A stretch of DNA of 25,533 nt from the IMG/VR virus record IMGVR_UViG_3300011013_002778, positions 1 through 25,533 of that record; one strand, given 5' to 3'. Under the pieces are notes generated by a model. The model had not been told where the DNA came from. It made no database searches and was given only the letters and a program-made list of their open reading frames with translations. The position numbers were made by a program, and so were the translations under genes. Below are positions 21,668 to 25,533 of the stretch, piece after piece (within the stretch, counting starts at the first letter, position 1; each line of letters starts with the position of its first letter). This DNA is from a virus.

Positions 21668-23017
21668 TATATCCAGTGTAAACGCCTTAACATCGCCTAA
21701 TACAACACTCAAAGCAATCATCAGAGAGTCTGCCTCGTCTGGACTTTTATCTTCTGGATCAATAGTTTGAATCTGTCTGTCGCTTGCTATCTTGAAAGTC
21801 CATTTCTTTAATTGTAAAGTATATTGGCTGTTCGCTGGTAAGTTATAAAACCTGCCTTGTTTGAATATATCTGCTAAGCCAAATATAGATTCTGCCTTTA
21901 AATTGAAAAATCTGTTTTTATCTATTGCCTTAAAACCGCTCCTAAATCCAAATACTTTATATCCTAATTCTTTTATTCTGTCGGCTACGCCTTTTCCTAT
22001 TGGATAATCTACTTTTATTATTATGTCTTTTTTATCCCATTTTTTATTATGTAAGTATTCAGATACAGTTCCTACAATCGCCATATCATTGTTTTCGTCC
22101 ATTTTTATACTGTCATAGAAAGAATATTCGTCGTCTTTTTGCCAAACAATTGTTATAACAGTATAGTCCTTGCCGCCTTGTGCAGTGTCTATGCCTATTA
22201 AGATTTTATCATATGTTTTAAATTCTTTCTTTCTTATTGCTTGCTTTATATGTATATCTTCCTTAAATATAGAATGTTCTATGTCCTTTGGGAAGTCTGC
22301 ATTAAATAAGACATCAAACTCTAAGTCGGTTAGGTTCTTCCTCTGATCTTCAATTGCCTTTTTGGTTAATCTTCCCTCAGAGACTGCTGTCTGCCACGGG
22401 ATAGATAATTTACTCCAGGAGTCGTCATTAAAGTGCTCATAAAAATGATTTAAAAACCAAGGGTTGCCTATTTCTATCAATTTTGCATCTGGGTTTTCTA
22501 CTAACATTCTGTATATTTTACTATATACCTCTGTGGGTAATTCTGCAACTTCGTCTACAACAGTTAGATCATAACCAAATCCCATGACACTAAATCCTTT
22601 GCCTTTTATGTCTGCTGTTAAGACTTCTATGCTGCTGCCGTTTTTGAATGTTATTCGCTTCTTAGACACTTCTCGTTTCAATCTCTCTAACTTGGTTAAC
22701 TGCATTAAGTCTAAATCAACTATGTCAGACATCTGGGGACAACTGCTTAATGATTTTAAAATGTACCCCATTATTATTTTTGTCTTTTGTAATGTTGGAG
22801 CTATAATACCTACTCGCTTGTTATCAATAAAAATTGCATACATTATAGAACCAAGAGCAATAGTCTGAGACTTGCCATATCTTGTACAAGCCTTAATGGT
22901 TATCTTATTTGAATTGTTAAAAAAATAGTCTATGATCTTATTCTGAGAGGGATATAAAGAGAAATTAAACCACTTCTTAATGTAGTAAATAGCAATCTTG
23001 GTAATATCATTCATCAT
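21665..23017 (-). CDS. terL: Terminase large subunit
   Basis: A DNA-packaging motor with ATPase and nuclease parts. ATPase: Walker A CTRYGKSQT (44-52, Lys49), Walker B LTVVDE (151-156) and coupling motif IEIGNP (181-186). Nuclease: Asp277 in LIGIDTAQ, Asp337 in KVDYPIGKG and Asp427/Asp430 in KSPDEADSLM, all expected metal ligands. The 450 residues fit the family. The start overlaps the small-subunit gene (ATG at 23017 or 23014 inside its last codons). The gene shares its stop region with the portal promoter. Confidence 0.95.
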   Translation of the reverse strand: MMNDITKIAIYYIKKWFNFSLYPSQNKIIDYFFNNSNKITIKACTRYGKSQTIALGSIMYAIFIDNKRVGIIAPTLQKTKIIMGYILKSLSSCPQMSDIVDLDLMQLTKLERLKREVSKKRITFKNGSSIEVLTADIKGKGFSVMGFGYDLTVVDEVAELPTEVYSKIYRMLVENPDAKLIEIGNPWFLNHFYEHFNDDSWSKLSIPWQTAVSEGRLTKKAIEDQRKNLTDLEFDVLFNADFPKDIEHSIFKEDIHIKQAIRKKEFKTYDKILIGIDTAQGGKDYTVITIVWQKDDEYSFYDSIKMDENNDMAIVGTVSEYLHNKKWDKKDIIIKVDYPIGKGVADRIKELGYKVFGFRSGFKAIDKNRFFNLKAESIFGLADIFKQGRFYNLPANSQYTLQLKKWTFKIASDRQIQTIDPEDKSPDEADSLMIALSVVLGDVKAFTLDI

Positions 23018-23432
23018 CTTCCTCTTTTATTTTGCCCTTTAATATTTTGTTTACTTCTTCTTTAACACTCATGACTTCGCTGTTCATTTGAATGTTTTCT
23101 GTGGTCTCGCCTTGTAGTAATCTCTTCAATTTAACAGCTTCTATAACATCGTGGTAGTTTATCTTTTTTATCATTTCTGACTGGTTTTCGCTTATTGCTT
23201 TTGTGTACATTGCAAGGATACTTTCTACTATTTTTAAATCCTGTTCGCTTTTTTCTTTCTCTTTTTCGCGAACTTCCCAAATTTTATGTCGTTTTTCTTC
23301 CCAATTATAAGTCTTGATCCATCGGTATATGCTGTCTTTTTTAAGACCTAAATAAGAGGTTATTTTATTTGGCACTATGCCTGCACAATACATAGCATAA
23401 GCTTTTTCTCTTGTCTCTCTTGGTAAAGCCAT
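23007..23432 (-). CDS. terS: Terminase small subunit
   Basis: The 141-residue protein has an N-terminal helix-turn-helix: RETREKAYAMYCAGIVPNKI then YLGLKKDSIYRWIKTYNWEE, followed by a long charged helical region used for oligomerisation and an acidic C terminus (KGKIKEEDDE). It recognises viral DNA and directs the large subunit, which lies next and overlaps it. The site AAGTGAG precedes its ATG. Confidence 0.85.
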   Translation of the reverse strand: MALPRETREKAYAMYCAGIVPNKITSYLGLKKDSIYRWIKTYNWEEKRHKIWEVREKEKEKSEQDLKIVESILAMYTKAISENQSEMIKKINYHDVIEAVKLKRLLQGETTENIQMNSEVMSVKEEVNKILKGKIKEEDDE

Positions 23433-23434
23433 GT

Positions 23435-23584
23435 TTACTCACTTAGTTTTACTAATCTTTCTATTTCTGACTCTTTGTCTTTGATCTTATCTTTTAAATA
23501 CTTATTCTCTATATATAAATTTATTAATTCTATTTTTAACTGTTCTGGCTTTTTGCTTATCAGTTTGTTTATTTCTTCATTCAT
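23435..23584 (-). CDS. Small coiled-coil protein (49 aa)
   Basis: ATG 23584 opens a 49-residue charged helix (MNEEINKLISKKPEQLKIEL and onward) with heptad-like Leu/Ile spacing and a C-terminal IERLVKLSE. Its start overlaps the stop of the decarboxylase gene and its stop falls 2 bases before the terminase start, behind AGGTG. Position and coupling make it real. It might dimerise and help the small terminase; the function is unknown. Confidence 0.7.
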   Translation of the reverse strand: MNEEINKLISKKPEQLKIELINLYIENKYLKDKIKDKESEIERLVKLSE

Positions 23585-23990
23585 TTACTCGCACCTCACT
23601 AATATGTGTTTTTGATCCATCTGGGTTTAACTTATAAACTTCTTTGTTTTCTTCTAAACCTGTGCCTCTTTCTAATATGATTAAATTACCCGCTTTAATT
23701 GGCAACTTGCTAATTATATATTCTATATACTTATTTACACCTATTTTACCACATGTGAAATAATCTAAAAATATTCCTTTCTCCTCTGGATATGTATGAA
23801 TACTCGCATGGCTCTCTGATATTAATATATTTAAACTGTACCCATCTGGTTTAAAGTAATGTTCTAACTCACCCAAGATTGTAGCACCTGTTTTTTTAAT
23901 TGCAACTTTAATTATTTGCTTTAATTTTACAGGAGGCATATTTTTATTTAATTTAACATCTATAATTGCGTGCTTCCCTTTAAACTCCAT
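23577..23990 (-). CDS. speD: S-adenosylmethionine decarboxylase homologue (SpeD-like)
   Basis: A pyruvoyl-dependent decarboxylase of 137 residues, the normal small size. All key residues are present: self-cleavage between Glu59 and Ser60 (SESHASIHTYPE), Ser52, His65 and Cys80 (DYFTCG) in the spacings known for the Thermotoga enzyme (Ser55, Ser63, His68, Cys83). It would give decarboxylated AdoMet for spermidine, or, as reported for some phage relatives, act on ornithine or arginine. Its start overlaps the methyltransferase end by 11 bases. Polyamines would help DNA packaging, and AdoMet use could affect host methylation; both are inferences. Confidence 0.9.
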   Translation of the reverse strand: MEFKGKHAIIDVKLNKNMPPVKLKQIIKVAIKKTGATILGELEHYFKPDGYSLNILISESHASIHTYPEEKGIFLDYFTCGKIGVNKYIEYIISKLPIKAGNLIILERGTGLEENKEVYKLNPDGSKTHISEVRVNE

Positions 23991-25266
23991 TTTTCCACCT
24001 TAAATATTCTTTTATATCATCGCCTTTATAAAATACTAATATGTTTTGATGCATTCTCCCAACCTTCATACCTTTTTCCCAAGACCTTCTTGCCCTTATT
24101 GGCAATGTACCTATTGCATTTACTAATATAATTTCATTATAATATTTTAAACCTGCATTTTTACACCATTCTATCATCTTTGGTATAAAACCAATATATT
24201 CGCCTGTTGGGTTTCTTACTTCTGATATGACAAATACAGCAAACCTATTATCTTTTAATTTCTTTACACCTTTTGTTATACTTTCTTTTAAAACCTTATC
24301 AAAATCTTCTATATTCATATTACTAACATCTTTTTCATCTTCGCTATAATGTTCCAAAGTATAATAAGGCGGGCAACTAAATAATAAATCAATACTATTA
24401 TCTTTAATGTATTTATCCATATTAAGTATATCATCGGCATACAAATTTATATCTTTTAACTCTAATTGTTTTATTTTTTTATTTGTTGCATTAACTTGTT
24501 CTTCTCTTAATTCTACACCTTCTAGTTTATATCCATCTAAACCTGCTACTAAATTAGGTTCCATATCACCAGCATACATATTAAATATTTTGCCATTCTT
24601 TTTACAAAACCAATTAAATAAAACTTTTGAAAGTAACGGGTCAAATAAACTAACGCCTCCATTTATATTGTGTATAATAGTATCCGAAGACTTAGATAAT
24701 TTACTTTCTCTTGTTTCAGTAGTTACCCCAAATAAATCATAATATTTTTGTCTTTTTTCTCGCCATAAACCAGATTTTGTATCTATAACACTAAATGGAG
24801 GGACTATATAATCTTCTGCTAAACTCCCTTTTTTAAATTCGCCTAAATCAAATTGTTCCTTTTTTAATTCTGCAACCAAAATATTTAATTCTTTTTCATT
24901 AAACCCTGTTAAGTCTAACATATTGTCTAATTTAAGTGTTTCTAATTGTGGCAACAAATATTCATTATTCCAACTGCTTAATTCAGCACTGCGGTTATCC
25001 ATAATTGCAAAGGCTTTGGCTTCCTTCTCATTCATATCAACAAAATGAACAGGAATTTTATTTATTCCTAATCGTTTGCAAGCAGAATATCTGCCATTGC
25101 CTACAAGAATTATTCTATCTTTATTACAAATAAGTGGGTTTCTAAATCCAAATCGTTTTATGGATTTCATGATATTTTCTATATCATAATCAGTATGTTT
25201 CCTCGTGTTTGCTTCGTTTGGTTTTATACTATTTATATCAACTATTTCTATTTTATACTCACACAT
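23980..25266 (-). CDS. ParB-domain DNA methyltransferase (orphan)
   Basis: The 428-residue protein combines an N-terminal ParB/Spo0J-like domain (IVDINSIKPNEANTRKH; VGNGRYSACKRLGINKIPVH) with a C-terminal amino-methyltransferase domain. The linker has PPFSVIDTKSGLWREKRQKY, and the MTase part shows FDPLLSKVLFNWFC, a modified AdoMet motif NMYAGDM (usual DPFAGG), ELREEQ and the catalytic SCPPYY (297-302), as in N4-cytosine or N6-adenine methylases. No restriction enzyme is adjacent. It may mark viral DNA against host restriction. I chose ATG 25266 because the earlier GTG is part of the GGTGAT site. It precedes the decarboxylase. Confidence 0.9.
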   Translation of the reverse strand: MCEYKIEIVDINSIKPNEANTRKHTDYDIENIMKSIKRFGFRNPLICNKDRIILVGNGRYSACKRLGINKIPVHFVDMNEKEAKAFAIMDNRSAELSSWNNEYLLPQLETLKLDNMLDLTGFNEKELNILVAELKKEQFDLGEFKKGSLAEDYIVPPFSVIDTKSGLWREKRQKYYDLFGVTTETRESKLSKSSDTIIHNINGGVSLFDPLLSKVLFNWFCKKNGKIFNMYAGDMEPNLVAGLDGYKLEGVELREEQVNATNKKIKQLELKDINLYADDILNMDKYIKDNSIDLLFSCPPYYTLEHYSEDEKDVSNMNIEDFDKVLKESITKGVKKLKDNRFAVFVISEVRNPTGEYIGFIPKMIEWCKNAGLKYYNEIILVNAIGTLPIRARRSWEKGMKVGRMHQNILVFYKGDDIKEYLRWKNGV

Positions 25267-25271
25267 ATAAA

Positions 25272-25454
25272 TCACCTTACAAAAGACATTGCAGTGGTTA
25301 TCTCTTTATATATTATTTTTCTTATTCGCTCGTAATCAATAGGCTCTTGGCTAAGAAGGTTTCTTATTGCTATGTTTATATTTGGATTTAATTCTTTTAG
25401 TTTGTTATAAATATCTACATCTATCCTTGTTACCTTTGTTGTTATACTACTCAT
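25272..25454 (-). CDS. Ribbon-helix-helix-like small protein (60 aa)
   Basis: Start at ATG 25454 (the GTG nine bases earlier belongs to the binding site AGTGAT). MSSITTKVTRIDVDIYNKLK fits an RHH beta strand and first helix, continued by NINIAIRNLLSQE as the second helix. It probably binds DNA and regulates. Its stop is part of the methyltransferase ribosome binding site. Only about 20 bases separate it from the tRNA gene, leaving little room for its own promoter. Confidence 0.6.
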   Translation of the reverse strand: MSSITTKVTRIDVDIYNKLKELNPNINIAIRNLLSQEPIDYERIRKIIYKEITTAMSFVR

Positions 25455-25475
25455 TTTTATCACTTATACAAATAA

Positions 25476-25533
25476 TAGTGGAGATTGGATTTGAACCAAC
25501 GACCTTCGGGTTATGAGCCCGACGGGCACTCCA
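25476..25533 (-). tRNA. Initiator tRNA-Met (CAU), 5' part beyond the window
   Basis: From the right edge on the minus strand: end of the D arm, anticodon arm TCGGG-CTCATAA-CCCGA, variable loop AGGTC, T arm GTTGG-TTCAAAT-CCAAT and acceptor strand CTCCACT with A73 at 25476. The GGG/CCC pairs in the anticodon stem are the initiator signature, and T at position 72 implies the A1:U72 pair of archaeal initiators. CCA is not encoded. About 17 bases of the 5' end are missing. The 3' end faces the viral genes, so it may mark an attachment site, or it may be a viral tRNA. Confidence 0.85.

Noticed and set aside
25455-25463. GTG starts a few codons upstream of several genes (for example 25463, 25275, 7116, 6244)
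   Set aside because: In each case the GTG is part of a GTGAT or GGAGGTG ribosome binding site with an ATG at proper distance behind it, so the ATG was chosen.

Overview
The window looks like the structural and packaging half of an archaeal head-tailed virus (Caudoviricetes), either a free viral genome or a provirus. Evidence for an archaeal host: a group II chaperonin (thermosome); a partial initiator tRNA-Met at the right edge with U72 (so A1:U72 pairing, the archaeal rather than bacterial form), three G:C pairs closing the anticodon stem, and no encoded CCA; TATA-type promoters instead of -35/-10 boxes; and GGTGAT-type ribosome binding sites. The DNA is AT-rich. All convincing genes are on the minus strand, so the map reads from high to low coordinates.

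Layout in transcription order. (1) 25533-23007: initiator tRNA-Met, a small ribbon-helix-helix-like protein, an orphan ParB-methyltransferase, an S-adenosylmethionine decarboxylase homologue, a 49-residue coiled-coil protein and the terminase small subunit. (2) 23017-16180: large terminase, portal with two zinc-binding motifs, SPP1 gp7-like minor head protein, two small zinc-ribbon proteins, XkdF-like prohead protease fused to a scaffold, and the HK97-fold major capsid protein, ending in a strong hairpin-plus-T-run terminator. (3) 16122-9049: neck and tail genes, comprising an HK97 gp10-like protein, a connector with an Ig-like domain, a probable tail terminator, tail tube, tail assembly chaperones joined by an apparent -1 frameshift, a tape measure with five exact 30-residue repeats, and a hub-like protein. 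No sheath or baseplate wedge gene is seen, so a siphovirus-like tail of roughly 65 nm is likely. (4) 9043-3668: fibre and receptor-binding proteins with jelly-roll (carbohydrate-binding-like) modules, interrupted by a glycoside-hydrolase-like protein and a 27-residue membrane peptide, which together may form a lysis or wall-degradation pair. (5) 3654-684: small coiled-coil, membrane and SH3-like proteins, then the thermosome. (6) 683-1: a regulatory gap, two zinc-ribbon proteins and a gene cut by the left edge.

Regulation. Genes are packed into operons with TAATG or ATGA overlaps. A shared promoter block (TATA box, then ATCARAAAC, then TATATA) stands before the portal, the protease-capsid and the fibre operons. 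The last two leaders also share an ATAGACACAG element that can form a hairpin near the ribosome binding site. The fibre leader starts, near the predicted transcript 5' end, with a 19-nt sequence matching the processed Cas12a CRISPR repeat. This could be an RNA mimic of a type V-A repeat or simply a leader hairpin, and it is the most unusual signal in the window.
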